The notes beneath the pieces are model-generated. The model worked only from the letters and a program-made list of their open reading frames with translations. It ran no database searches and was not told where the DNA came from. This document shows positions 27,461 through 35,818 of a stretch of 64,000 bases of DNA, piece by piece. The DNA is from Pannonibacter sp. XCT-53 (GTDB lineage: Bacteria; Pseudomonadota; Alphaproteobacteria; Rhizobiales; Stappiaceae), in contig NZ_JAABLQ010000001.1 of NCBI RefSeq assembly GCF_009915765.1, positions 868,001 through 932,000 on the forward strand. Direction: 5' to 3'. Both the position numbers and the translations under genes were made by a program. Each line of letters starts with the position of its first letter. The stretch's first letter is position 1.

Positions 27461-29304
27461 GCCGCGGCGTCCGCCGTGGGCTTGCGCATCAGGTCCGGGG
27501 CATGGGCAGGGGTGTGTGCCGGGGACTGTACCGGACCGGCGTCGTCCGCCGTCATCACAGGGGGCAGCTGCCGGGCCCGCTCAGCGGCCTGCCGGCGCTG
27601 GACGAGCCGCGACTGGGCCATGCCGATGTGCTTGTTCGGCGCAAAGAGAAAGGCGTGGGCCGGCGAGAACGGGCTCTGGTCGGCAGGCTTGCGGGAAGCA
27701 GCCCGCTCATAGGTCCAGGGGACGAGGCCGATCAGGCTCGATCGCAGCAGGTCGCCGCCGGCAAGCAGCGTCTGTCCGATCGCGAGCGGCCAGTGCCGCG
27801 GCTTGCCGAGCGGGTCCAGCAGCGCGAGCGCCTTCATCCGCAGGTGCGCGCGCTTGCGGAAATAGCGGCTGATGAGGCGGCCACGGGGAATGTCATCCGG
27901 CCTGTAGTAGCTGAAAGGCACCGTTGTCTCGTAGAGCGCCGGCGTCCGGCGGATCAGCTCCTGCGGGTCCTTCGTCATGGCGAGGGCGTCGAGCAGCTTC
28001 GGAAACGGATAGACCGGAGGCTGCAGGCCGCGCCTGTAGCGGGGCAGCAGCATCGCGACCTGCCTGGCGACACCGGCATTGAGGAAGGCGCCGCTCATGT
28101 AGTTCGGCACCACGAGGTGGAAGTAGCCCATGTTGGCGACGATCAGCGTCCAGGCCATCTTCACCGGGTCATTCATGACCCCGTACCAGTTGCTCCACTG
28201 GTCCTGCAGGGCGAGCTGGGCCCGCAGGTGGCCTTCCAGCGCCTCGACATAGCAGGGGGTCAGCGTCCCGCCCCGCGCCTTGCGGATCATGCCGGTGATC
28301 TGCGGGATCTGGTGCGCCAGATAGGCAATGCCGGCGCTGTTGGCCGGGTCGAAGGTGAAGCCGGCGTCGCCCAGCAGGAACCAGCGTCCCTTGCGGTCGT
28401 AGTAGCTGCTGGCTTCGTACATGTAGTTGAAGTAGCGGCTGTCATCGAGCTTGCGGCCGCTCAGGATCAGCGCCTTCAGCTGCGGATGGTCGCGCTCCAG
28501 CACCTCGCAGAGGCGCTCGAAGCCCATGCGTTTCTCGCCCATGACCTCCGGCCGGTAGGTGATGCCGAAGCTCACCATGTCCTCGCCGGTGTCGCTGCGC
28601 ATCGGGATGATCCAGATCCAGTAGCCCTCGCCGTAGAAGTGATGGGTCACGTAATAGGACTCGAAGCAGTGCTGTTTCAGCTTGGCCAGCCGCAAGCCGT
28701 CGAGAAGGCGCCGGTCGAAGCCCTGCAGGCGGAACCAGTAGCTGCAGCGCTGATAGGGCGGGTCCTGGTGCAGGCCGAACTGCTTGGTGAGGACGCGCAT
28801 GCGTCCCGAGCAGTCGATGACATGATCGGCGTCGATCTGCCGGCTAGAGCCATCCGCAAGCTGCACGTTGACCTGCTGCGGCGCGCCGGGCTGGTCCGAC
28901 AGATCGACACCGGTGACGCGGCCGGTGACACGGGTCACCAGCGGGTCGATCCGGGCATCGAGTTCGGCATCGAAGCTGTGGCGGTTGAGATTGTAGGAGG
29001 GCAGGCGGATGATGCCGGGGGCCTCGTGCTGGATGTAGTCCGGTGCATCCGGCCCCTCGCCGGGGGGCAGGCGGAAGTAATAGGTGAGGCCATACTTGTG
29101 CAGGTGGTCTTCCTCGAGATGTTCCCCGAGGCCAAGCGCCTTCATGAACTGGGCCGTCACCTCGACGGTGGATTCGCCCACAACCGGCAGCCCCTCGGCC
29201 TCCGGGTCGATCATGGTGATCGAGGCGTCGGCCATGTCGCGCGCGAGGTAGAGGGCTGCCATCTTGCCGGCGAGGCCACGGCCGATGATCGCGATACGGG
29301 TCAT
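27457..29304 (-). CDS. Tryptophan-halogenase-type FAD-dependent oxidoreductase
   Basis: Flavoprotein of 615 aa related to flavin-dependent halogenases. The FAD motif GRGLAG is at residues 8-13, GESTVEVT at 43-50 matches the halogenase GEATIP region, and K70 lies where the catalytic lysine is found in PrnA-type enzymes. The halogenase fingerprint WxWxIP is present as WIWIIP at 229-234, and LGDAGFTFDPANSAGI at 311-326 is the second FAD contact. A C-terminal extension of roughly 100 residues ends in a proline/alanine-rich tail. It may halogenate or hydroxylate/dehydrogenate; sequence alone cannot decide. It overlaps both neighbours by 4 bp. Confidence 0.88.
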   Translation of the reverse strand: MTRIAIIGRGLAGKMAALYLARDMADASITMIDPEAEGLPVVGESTVEVTAQFMKALGLGEHLEEDHLHKYGLTYYFRLPPGEGPDAPDYIQHEAPGIIRLPSYNLNRHSFDAELDARIDPLVTRVTGRVTGVDLSDQPGAPQQVNVQLADGSSRQIDADHVIDCSGRMRVLTKQFGLHQDPPYQRCSYWFRLQGFDRRLLDGLRLAKLKQHCFESYYVTHHFYGEGYWIWIIPMRSDTGEDMVSFGITYRPEVMGEKRMGFERLCEVLERDHPQLKALILSGRKLDDSRYFNYMYEASSYYDRKGRWFLLGDAGFTFDPANSAGIAYLAHQIPQITGMIRKARGGTLTPCYVEALEGHLRAQLALQDQWSNWYGVMNDPVKMAWTLIVANMGYFHLVVPNYMSGAFLNAGVARQVAMLLPRYRRGLQPPVYPFPKLLDALAMTKDPQELIRRTPALYETTVPFSYYRPDDIPRGRLISRYFRKRAHLRMKALALLDPLGKPRHWPLAIGQTLLAGGDLLRSSLIGLVPWTYERAASRKPADQSPFSPAHAFLFAPNKHIGMAQSRLVQRRQAAERARQLPPVMTADDAGPVQSPAHTPAHAPDLMRKPTADAAA

Positions 29305-30911
29305 GCGAGGGTCTCCTGCAGAAGGGGGGCAAGGGCATCGGCCGGGGGGCGGCGGCGGTAACGTCCGGGCGAGATGAGGCCATCGGGATCGAGGGCGCTC
29401 TGCACCCTGCCGGCCAACTGCCAGTAGGCGTCGTTGCCGGCCGTGGCCTCGTCCATGAGGCCGCTGTGGAACCGGTAGGGGGGAAAGCCGAGACGTCGAC
29501 CTTCGGCTATGAGCGCGCGCAGGCACGCCAGCGCCCTGTCGCTGTTCTCCCGGTCGCGCGGGAACAAGAGCGGCACCGTGCTGTCGAAGGCCGAAACGGA
29601 CAGGGTGGAGAAGGTGATCGGCGCGGCAAAGCCATGCGCGGCGCAGATCCTTGCGACCATGTCGATGTAGCGCCGGGCCGCACGGCCCTCCATGGGCACG
29701 ATCGGGGCATACCAGAGCAGACCGCAGCCGTCGCGCGCCGGATCCCGCCGGCTGTGCGGCATCGCCCGTGGCGCAGCACCATAGGCAAGTGCCAGGGCAA
29801 ACTCGCCCGGGTGGCCGGCCAGCATGCGATAGGCGGACCTGACAGGGGCGACGACCGGCGACAGCGATCGCCCGATAAAGGGCAGACGGGCGAGCGTTTC
29901 GGCCAGACGCAGGCGCTGGCTGTTGACGAAGGCGAGCCGCGCGGCAACGGGCTTCAGCGCCCGGCGCAACACCTTGCGGCCGGCCCGGACGACGCCCGTG
30001 TCGCCGTAGACGACGCCGGTTCCGATCCAGGGCGCGCCCTTCAGCGCCGCCTCGCCGGCCAGCGCGCCGACTCTTGCCGCATTCATGAGATTGATGCCGC
30101 CGATGCTGAGACCGCTGCGGGTGAGGAGCCCGCGCATGGCAGCGATGGTGCGTTCCAGATCCGCGTCATCCTTGAGCCAGAACACGAACATCTCGACGGC
30201 TGCCGGGCGCGGCATCAGCTGCAACGTGAGGCTGGTCACCACCGCGCCGCCATTCTGGCTGAACAGTCCGTCGAGATAGGGTCCGCTGCCCCATCGGTAT
30301 CCGGCTGGCCCGGTCTGGTCCGGCGAGGCGCCAGGGAAGGGCGAGCGATAGAGCGACCCGTCGGCAAGAACGGCGGTCAGGCCCAGCACGGCCTGAAAAT
30401 GGTCTGCGACCGGTGTCATGCCGTAGCCGCGTTCCAGCGCGTTGCCGACGAGGCTGCAGTCCGGTCCCGCGCCGGTGGTCGGCACCATGAACTCTGCGCC
30501 CCGCCCGGCCAGATAGGCCTCCAGCTGGCCCTGGGTGACGCCGGGCTCCACGGTGATCACGCCGAGGTCGGGATCGAAGGCCAGAATGCGCTTCATGGGG
30601 CTGAGGTCGAAGAGCACGCGGGTGTCCGCGCTGGCCGGACGCGCGGTGCCATAGCCCCAGTTGTGCCCGCTCGAGACGGGGTGAATGCTCAGCTTCTCGC
30701 GGCGGGCCAGATCGAGGGCCGCGCGGATCTCGTCCTCGCTCTCAAGCAGCAGCACGAGTGGCGCGGCGGCAGGGTGCGGCCAGTCCAGCGTGTCGTGACC
30801 GCGCGCGGCAGACCTTTCGGGGCCGGCAAGGCGACCTGCCGTGCCGCTGGTCCGGACCGCCTCGCGGAACCGGCCCAGAGCCGAATCGGGGAAGGGGGTG
30901 GGGGCTGTCAC
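29301..30911 (-). CDS. VAO/4-cresol dehydrogenase-type FAD oxidase
   Basis: Flavoenzyme of the vanillyl-alcohol oxidase/p-cresol methylhydroxylase family, 536 aa. The N-terminal FAD_binding_4 domain has PVSSGHNWGYG and VEPGVTQGQLEAYLAGRG and PTTGAGPDCSLVGNALERGYG. The junction GPYLDGLFSQNGGAVVTSLTLQLMPRP aligns with the GPYxDGLFtQSNxGIVT signature of PchF/VAO, with QNG in place of QSN. Known members oxidise 4-alkylphenols through a p-quinone methide. The GTG start overlaps the methyltransferase stop (GTGA). In this operon it may act on an N-acyl tyrosine-like product (inference). Confidence 0.9.
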   Translation of the reverse strand: MTAPTPFPDSALGRFREAVRTSGTAGRLAGPERSAARGHDTLDWPHPAAAPLVLLLESEDEIRAALDLARREKLSIHPVSSGHNWGYGTARPASADTRVLFDLSPMKRILAFDPDLGVITVEPGVTQGQLEAYLAGRGAEFMVPTTGAGPDCSLVGNALERGYGMTPVADHFQAVLGLTAVLADGSLYRSPFPGASPDQTGPAGYRWGSGPYLDGLFSQNGGAVVTSLTLQLMPRPAAVEMFVFWLKDDADLERTIAAMRGLLTRSGLSIGGINLMNAARVGALAGEAALKGAPWIGTGVVYGDTGVVRAGRKVLRRALKPVAARLAFVNSQRLRLAETLARLPFIGRSLSPVVAPVRSAYRMLAGHPGEFALALAYGAAPRAMPHSRRDPARDGCGLLWYAPIVPMEGRAARRYIDMVARICAAHGFAAPITFSTLSVSAFDSTVPLLFPRDRENSDRALACLRALIAEGRRLGFPPYRFHSGLMDEATAGNDAYWQLAGRVQSALDPDGLISPGRYRRRPPADALAPLLQETLA

Positions 30912-31777
30912 AGCGGAAACCCCAGACCACCCAGCCGCAGGAACAGCCGCATCTGCGCCAGCTCAGCCCGGCGGTGCGCCGACAGCTGGCGCTGGGCGCG
31001 CAGGAAGGCATTGACCGCGCGCTGGCCCGCCGGACCGGGGGCCGGGGTGCAGGCCACCATCAGGAGCGGCGCGATCACGCTGCGGTGCAGGGCAACGTCC
31101 ATGCGGCCGAGACGCAGGATCTCCTGGTCAAAGTCGTCCGGGGTGAAGGCGGCATAAAGGCTGGCGCGATAGTCCTGACTGAGCGCGGGTGTTTCCGTCC
31201 GGGCGACCTTGCCGACAAAGATCTCGACCGCCTGGCGGGAGCGCAGGCGCCCGAAGTCCATCAGGTAAAGCTGACCAGACGGCTTCAGCACCCGGACGAT
31301 TGAGGAAAAGCAGCGCGACAGGCTGACCCGGTCCGGCAGATGGTGCAGTGCCATCGAGGACATGATGGCGTCCGCCTCATGCAGCCCGAAATCGTCGAGA
31401 CGCGAGAAGTCGGCCTCAAGATAGGTGACATTGCGCAATCCAAGCAGCTCGGCCTGCCGACGCGCAGTCTCGAGCATCACGGGCGCGAGGTCCGTGCCAA
31501 CGAAGGACACCTCCGGATTCCAGCTGGCAATGAGGTTCAGAAGGCGCCCGGAGCCGCATCCCAGATCGATCACCTGATTGCCCGGTGCAACGCGGGCAGA
31601 GACTTGCAACGCGTTGTAAAGGTAAGGCCCGAACAACGCGCCGCCTTCCTCGCCACAGCTGGAATAGTCCTCCACCGTCTGCACGCCGTTCATGACCAGC
31701 TCGGTCTCCGGCGTCCGCGGCAACTGCTGGCGCGCCGTCATCTCGTGGAACACGGCGCGGGGAAGGTCGAGTGTCAT
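30908..31777 (-). CDS. SAM-dependent methyltransferase (class I)
   Basis: Cytoplasmic methyltransferase of 289 aa. Motif I is VIDLGCGSGRLLNLIA at about residues 69-84, followed by FVGTDLAPVMLETARRQA (motif II), EADFSRLDDFG and MSSMALHHLPDR. The C-terminal part shows YLMDFGRLRSRQAVEIF. It overlaps both flanking genes by 4 bp, tying it to the FeeM-like synthase upstream and the VAO-type oxidase downstream. It may methylate the phenol, carboxylate or amide of the operon product. The position methylated is unknown. Confidence 0.9.
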   Translation of the reverse strand: MTLDLPRAVFHEMTARQQLPRTPETELVMNGVQTVEDYSSCGEEGGALFGPYLYNALQVSARVAPGNQVIDLGCGSGRLLNLIASWNPEVSFVGTDLAPVMLETARRQAELLGLRNVTYLEADFSRLDDFGLHEADAIMSSMALHHLPDRVSLSRCFSSIVRVLKPSGQLYLMDFGRLRSRQAVEIFVGKVARTETPALSQDYRASLYAAFTPDDFDQEILRLGRMDVALHRSVIAPLLMVACTPAPGPAGQRAVNAFLRAQRQLSAHRRAELAQMRLFLRLGGLGFPL

Positions 31778-32685
31778 GCGGCACCGTCCATCGAGAGGGA
31801 GAGGGCAGGGAAATGGCGGCGCAGGGCAGCGGCCTCCTGGTCCTCCATGGCTTCCGGACGCAAGGCGAACCGGCGCAGGAGACCGCTGACCGCGCGGTCT
31901 TCGAGCGGGCCTGCGATGGCGGCCTGACGCCGGAACTCGGGGTGGGCGGAAAAGTCGAAGCGGTCCGACGGGGCGCAGAAGAAATCGTAGAAGTCGAGCC
32001 CCGAGCCCCGGTCGACGATCCGGCCCCGGTAGATGCGGTGGAAGCGCATCTGCACGCCCGGGATGTCGAGGCGCATCGGCAGCGAGGCCGCTCCGCGCAG
32101 GCCGGCATAGTTCTGGACCCGGCCAAGCGGGCGGAACAGGAGCAGGTTGGAATAGAAGAACCGCGCCGAAGGATGCACCGCGATCAGCAGGTCATCGACA
32201 TGCCGCCAGTAGCGGGCCCAGCGGTACATCATGTTGTAAAGCATGATGGAAAGGCCGGTGCGCCGCAGGTCCGGACGCACCGCAAGCGCTCCCACTTCCG
32301 CGACCTTTCGGAACAGCTGGCGCACGCCGGCGACCTCGGGACCGTGAACCTTCTCCATGGGCAGGCCCAGGTCGCTGTCCTCGATGAGCGATACGGTGGC
32401 GAGGATCTGGTCGCCTTTCTTGGCTATGAAAGTGGTTGTCGACGGCAGGAGGCTGATGACCTGCAGCCGCATCTGACCTTCGGCGACGATGCCGCGGCGC
32501 ACGTAGCTGTCCTCCAGCAGCGCGAAGGCGCCTGCCATTTCCTCTTCCGTGGAGACGATCTTGAAGGTCACGTCCGGAAAGGAGATGTCGCTGGCACGGA
32601 TGCGTCGCATGGCGAATGAACGCATAAGTTGTGGCGGCAGCAATGCGAAGTGAGCATTCTTGAAGCGGCCGAGCCGGTCTTTCAT
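31774..32685 (-). CDS. FeeM-like long-chain N-acyl amino acid synthase
   Basis: GNAT-fold acyltransferase of 303 aa resembling the FeeM N-acyl amino acid synthases, which join a fatty acyl group from acyl carrier protein to an amino acid such as tyrosine. The core shows FALLEDSYVRRG, TFIAKKGDQILATVSLIEDS, then AEVGALAVRPDLRRTGLSIMLYN (about 129-151) and VHPSARFFYSNLLLFRPLGR. These match the FeeM pattern of an E-x-x-ALAV strand, an Arg pair and the NPRHxxFY-like motif. A GGAGA ribosome site precedes the ATG. It starts the run of 4-bp overlaps in this operon and defines its likely product class. Confidence 0.82.
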   Translation of the reverse strand: MKDRLGRFKNAHFALLPPQLMRSFAMRRIRASDISFPDVTFKIVSTEEEMAGAFALLEDSYVRRGIVAEGQMRLQVISLLPSTTTFIAKKGDQILATVSLIEDSDLGLPMEKVHGPEVAGVRQLFRKVAEVGALAVRPDLRRTGLSIMLYNMMYRWARYWRHVDDLLIAVHPSARFFYSNLLLFRPLGRVQNYAGLRGAASLPMRLDIPGVQMRFHRIYRGRIVDRGSGLDFYDFFCAPSDRFDFSAHPEFRRQAAIAGPLEDRAVSGLLRRFALRPEAMEDQEAAALRRHFPALSLSMDGAA

Positions 32686-32701
32686 GGCTTGTCTCCAACC
32701 A

Positions 32702-33433
32702 CTAAGTCAGCGAGCGCAGGGCCCGAGTGGTGATCCGCCGGGTTGGCGGGCAATCGTCTGTTTCACGCAGCCAGCGCTGACACAGGCTCCTGACCCAGTC
32801 GGGCCGGTCCTTGGCCGCGTCGTTCAGCCAGTTGGCGACGGAGTCCTGCGCGTATTTCTCGCCCTCGCGTCGCATCGGCTCCAGCAGGGGCAAGCCCCGG
32901 GCCGGGTCCTCGCGCAGGGCCGGGATATGCTTGCACCACACGCCACGTGGCCGCAGCGCCTCCACGGCAAAGCGCCGGATGTTGACGTCCGCGTCGCCCG
33001 TCCAGCCGGCGAGCGCGGCAATCGACAGGTCGAGATCGCGCACCAGCCGCGGCCGAACCGCCAGCCACGCCCATTCGCGGACGCCGAAATGCCCGTCCGC
33101 CGCAAATGGCCGGACCATGGTCAGCACATCCCCCACCGCCGCATCGTCCCTGTGACGGGCGAGGCCAAACAGGGCGAGGCCACGGACGGTGTCGCTGGCA
33201 TGGCCGGTCCAGGTGGCGAGGACATCCGCGCCGAAATGGGCCAGCAGCGCCTCGCCACACAGGGCCATCCGCCGCGAGATGCCTTCCTTCTGAAAGGCCG
33301 GCAGTCCGGCGCCGGGGGCGAGCGTCTCCATCAGGTCCGCAAAGTCGATCGCCAGGATCTCGCCCAGGTTGGACGCGGCAATCTCGCCGCGCGACAGGGC
33401 CGCCTTGCGCTCGGCGGTGAGACCGGCGGCCAT
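32702..33433 (-). CDS. HEAT-repeat DNA alkylation repair glycosylase-like protein (AlkC/AlkD type)
   Basis: All-helical HEAT-like repeat protein (243 aa) of the DNA alkylation repair family, whose characterised members excise N3/N7-alkylated bases without base flipping. Family landmarks visible: HFGVREWAWLAVRPRL in the middle and KYAQDSVANWLNDAAKDRPDWV followed by RRITTRALRSL at the end. The ATG at 33433 lies one base after the RTX-gene stop (TGA-G-ATG), so it is co-translated. The FeeM-like gene follows after 16 bases. Catalytic activity cannot be confirmed from sequence. AlkD relatives act as self-resistance genes in some DNA-alkylator pathways. Confidence 0.82.
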   Translation of the reverse strand: MAAGLTAERKAALSRGEIAASNLGEILAIDFADLMETLAPGAGLPAFQKEGISRRMALCGEALLAHFGADVLATWTGHASDTVRGLALFGLARHRDDAAVGDVLTMVRPFAADGHFGVREWAWLAVRPRLVRDLDLSIAALAGWTGDADVNIRRFAVEALRPRGVWCKHIPALREDPARGLPLLEPMRREGEKYAQDSVANWLNDAAKDRPDWVRSLCQRWLRETDDCPPTRRITTRALRSLT

Positions 33434-33434
33434 C

Positions 33435-34805
33435 TCAGGCGATCCAGTTGGCGGACAGGTCGAGGTCGGGACTGGCAACGCCGACAAGGCGCAGGCTGCC
33501 CTCCGACCAGGTGATCAGCGTGTCACGGCCAACAACCCGGACGTCCAGTGGGCCGACATCGAAGGCGAGCTTGTCCCGGCGCAGGTCGAAACCGGCGAGC
33601 TGGTCGTTGCCTGCATCTCCGGCCGCGTAAAGAAACACATCCCGCCCGCTGCCGGCCTGAAACAGGTCATTGCCGGCTCCGCCGTCGACCACATAGCCGG
33701 CATTGCCGAGAACCACGCTGTCGTTGCCGCTGCCGGCATCGACGAGGCCGGAGACCCTGGCGCTCCTGTCCAGCCGGATCTCGTCATTGCCGGCACCCGT
33801 CAGGATGTCTCCCTGCACGCGGGCACCTGCGCCGATCAGGATCGTGTCGGCACTTGCTCCCGTGAGGATGGCAGCGCCGCTGCCGCCCTTGAGGATGCCG
33901 GCGACCTGAATGACGCTGGTGGCGAAGTCGCCCGAGACGACGATCCCGCCGGCGCCGCCCTCGAGCACGCCGGTCTGGTGGACATTCGCCCGGCCCGTCC
34001 CGTCGGTGCCGTCGATGTCACGGACATGGATGCCGATGCCATCGGCGTCGATGCGTCCGGTGTTGCGGATCTCGATGGAGCCCTGGGCTTCGGCGCGGAT
34101 GCCGTCGCCGGTCGTGCACAGCGCGCCGCTGTTGGTGACGGTGACATTGGAATTGGCAAGCGCGGCGACCCGGTCGCCGGAGAAGGTGAGATCGACGCGG
34201 GCGGTTGCGAGTATCCCGTCGACATGGTCACCGCCCGTCAGCACGGCTGCCCGGTTGGTGACGAAACTGTTTTCACGGCCCTCGACCATGATCGCACATT
34301 CGCCGGCCCGAGCCTCGATCACGCCGCCAGTCACCGAATGGGCATCGCCGGCTGCGGCCTGGGTGCGCAGGGCAAATCCGCGTTCGGAGATCATCACGCC
34401 GGTCGCGGTGACATAGGCGTCCGCCAGCGCCGAGAAAGCCCCGATGGTCCCACCACCCTCGATCTGGGACCGCACGGAGCCGGCGAACGTGACGCGGGCA
34501 TCGCCCAGGATCGCGCCGGCGGCAATCAGCTCGTCGACCGGTCCGGCGGGCTGGGGCTCGCCGGGGGGCACCGGAACGGGGAGGGTGACGATCGCGCCGC
34601 TGCGGGCGGTGCTGCTGATCGTGCCGGTGACAGTGACGGTTGCGCTGTCCAGGGAGACCGCGGCAACCGCCAGGGCGGCCGGGGCATCAATCGTCATGCT
34701 GCCAAGGAAATTCAGGGTGGTCGCGGTGTCATAGGTTCCACCGAAGCCCCACACGAATGAGTTCGACTTGTAGTTGAAAATGCCTGCGCGGGAATAGGTG
34801 GTCAT
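33435..34805 (-). CDS. RTX-type calcium-binding repeat protein
   Basis: Protein of 456 aa with no signal peptide. The first 300 residues are rich in beta-strand-forming repeats (ITSSTARSG, VTVTNSGALCTTGDGIRAEAQ, IEIRNTGRIDADGIGIHV), as in beta-helix or autotransporter-like surface proteins. The last third carries RTX nonapeptides (GGAGNDLFQAGSGRDVF, TGAGNDEI, AGSGNDSVVLG). It is probably secreted by a type I system encoded elsewhere. The start at 34805 is chosen because GAGG stands six bases upstream; 34820 is the alternative. It is the first gene of the operon that runs down to azoR. Confidence 0.82.
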   Translation of the reverse strand: MTTYSRAGIFNYKSNSFVWGFGGTYDTATTLNFLGSMTIDAPAALAVAAVSLDSATVTVTGTISSTARSGAIVTLPVPVPPGEPQPAGPVDELIAAGAILGDARVTFAGSVRSQIEGGGTIGAFSALADAYVTATGVMISERGFALRTQAAAGDAHSVTGGVIEARAGECAIMVEGRENSFVTNRAAVLTGGDHVDGILATARVDLTFSGDRVAALANSNVTVTNSGALCTTGDGIRAEAQGSIEIRNTGRIDADGIGIHVRDIDGTDGTGRANVHQTGVLEGGAGGIVVSGDFATSVIQVAGILKGGSGAAILTGASADTILIGAGARVQGDILTGAGNDEIRLDRSARVSGLVDAGSGNDSVVLGNAGYVVDGGAGNDLFQAGSGRDVFLYAAGDAGNDQLAGFDLRRDKLAFDVGPLDVRVVGRDTLITWSEGSLRLVGVASPDLDLSANWIA

Positions 34806-35303
34806 CAATGCCTCGGACATCAAAAATAATGGTTACACTATCTATTCCTATTTCCGTAACGTTAATGCGTCAAGGGGTGCGCGCGCCCGGTTGTCTCCGG
34901 CAAAGTGTGTCGCCAGATTTTCCGCGCACGCCTGTCCGAAATCACGGTGCAAAGCCAAAGCAACCGGCAAGTACGCCGTCGTTCCGGCAGGTGTCGGATC
35001 GCAGGTCAGTCAGACCGTCTGGCGTAAAATCTTTTTTGGGGAACGCGGGCGAGCGGGGAAAGCTGTCGCATCGGTCGGGACCCGTGACAAAACCGCTGAA
35101 ACAGGCAGCAAACGACAGGGCCGAGCCTGTGACCCGGCAGAACTATTGCTGGTCGACAGGCCGGGGCAAGGTGGTGAAATCAGGGGTTGCAGAGACAGGC
35201 GAAAGCGTCAAACCCTGATAAAAATACCACTGCTATCAGATCTGAGGTCCAGCTGGTAACGTCCCTGCCAAGGCATATGCGTATTCGGGAAGGATCCTAC
35301 CCT
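34806..35303. promoter_or_regulatory. Divergent intergenic region, RTX/natural-product operon versus Rrf2 regulator
   Basis: About 500 bp without a convincing gene. It is the most AT-rich stretch of this part (34820-34880), with the palindrome TAACGTTA inside a GTTAC...GTAAC pair near the RTX start, and CCAGCTGG close to the Rrf2 start. These are operator or promoter candidates for the operon and for the divergent regulator. No -10/-35 pair is certain. Short reading frames here look like chance. Confidence 0.4.
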
Positions 35304-35765
35304 ATGGTTGCAAACGACGCTCTGGCCAGAGGGGTTGATCAGCGGTTTTCCGTGGCAGTACACGCAATGTGTGTCCTCTCCTTCCGCTCGCCTCACTTGT
35401 CGAGTGCCGTGTTCGTCGGCGAGAACATCTCGGTCAATCCGCTGATCGTGAAGCGGATCATCGGCGCGATGGTGAAGGCCGGTCTGGCGGAGGCGGTGCT
35501 GGGGGCGCGGGGCGGATATCGTCTCGCCCGGCCCGCCGAGGTGGTGACGCTCTGGGACATCTATTACGCCATCCAGGGCTCCGGGCCTTTCCTGAAGCGG
35601 CATGGCATGCCCGAATCGAACTGCGACGAGGGGCGTGCCATCGACCGGGTGGTCCATGACCTCTACACCGATCTCGATCTCGTCGTGGAAACGCGCCTGA
35701 AGCGCGTCACGCTCGCCAGCATCCTGCAGTCCGCGATGAAGGGCGAGCGCATCCAGCTCCTCTAG
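35304..35765 (+). CDS. Rrf2-family transcriptional regulator
   Basis: Winged-helix regulator of 153 aa, the usual Rrf2 length. The HTH region reads DQRFSVAVHAMCVLSF...VNPLIVKRIIGAMVKAGLAEAVLGARGGYRLARP. Only two cysteines are visible (in MCVLS and SNCDEG), not the three that hold the Fe-S cluster of IscR/NsrR. It may therefore be a cluster-free, thiol- or ligand-sensing type such as YwnA. The start MVANDAL follows a GGAAGGA site; an in-frame ATG at 35277 is possible. It is divergent from the natural-product-like operon, which it may control. Confidence 0.9.
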   Translation: MVANDALARGVDQRFSVAVHAMCVLSFRSPHLSSAVFVGENISVNPLIVKRIIGAMVKAGLAEAVLGARGGYRLARPAEVVTLWDIYYAIQGSGPFLKRHGMPESNCDEGRAIDRVVHDLYTDLDLVVETRLKRVTLASILQSAMKGERIQLL

Positions 35766-35818
35766 GCCCGGCGCGCAAGCCCCCGGATGGCCGGACCCGA
35801 AGCCGGCTGGCGTCGCGG

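Noticed and set aside
34798-35259. 153-codon plus-strand ORF in the divergent spacer
   Set aside because: No recognisable domain, unusual composition, start inside the RTX gene start region; it looks like a chance frame in the promoter spacer.
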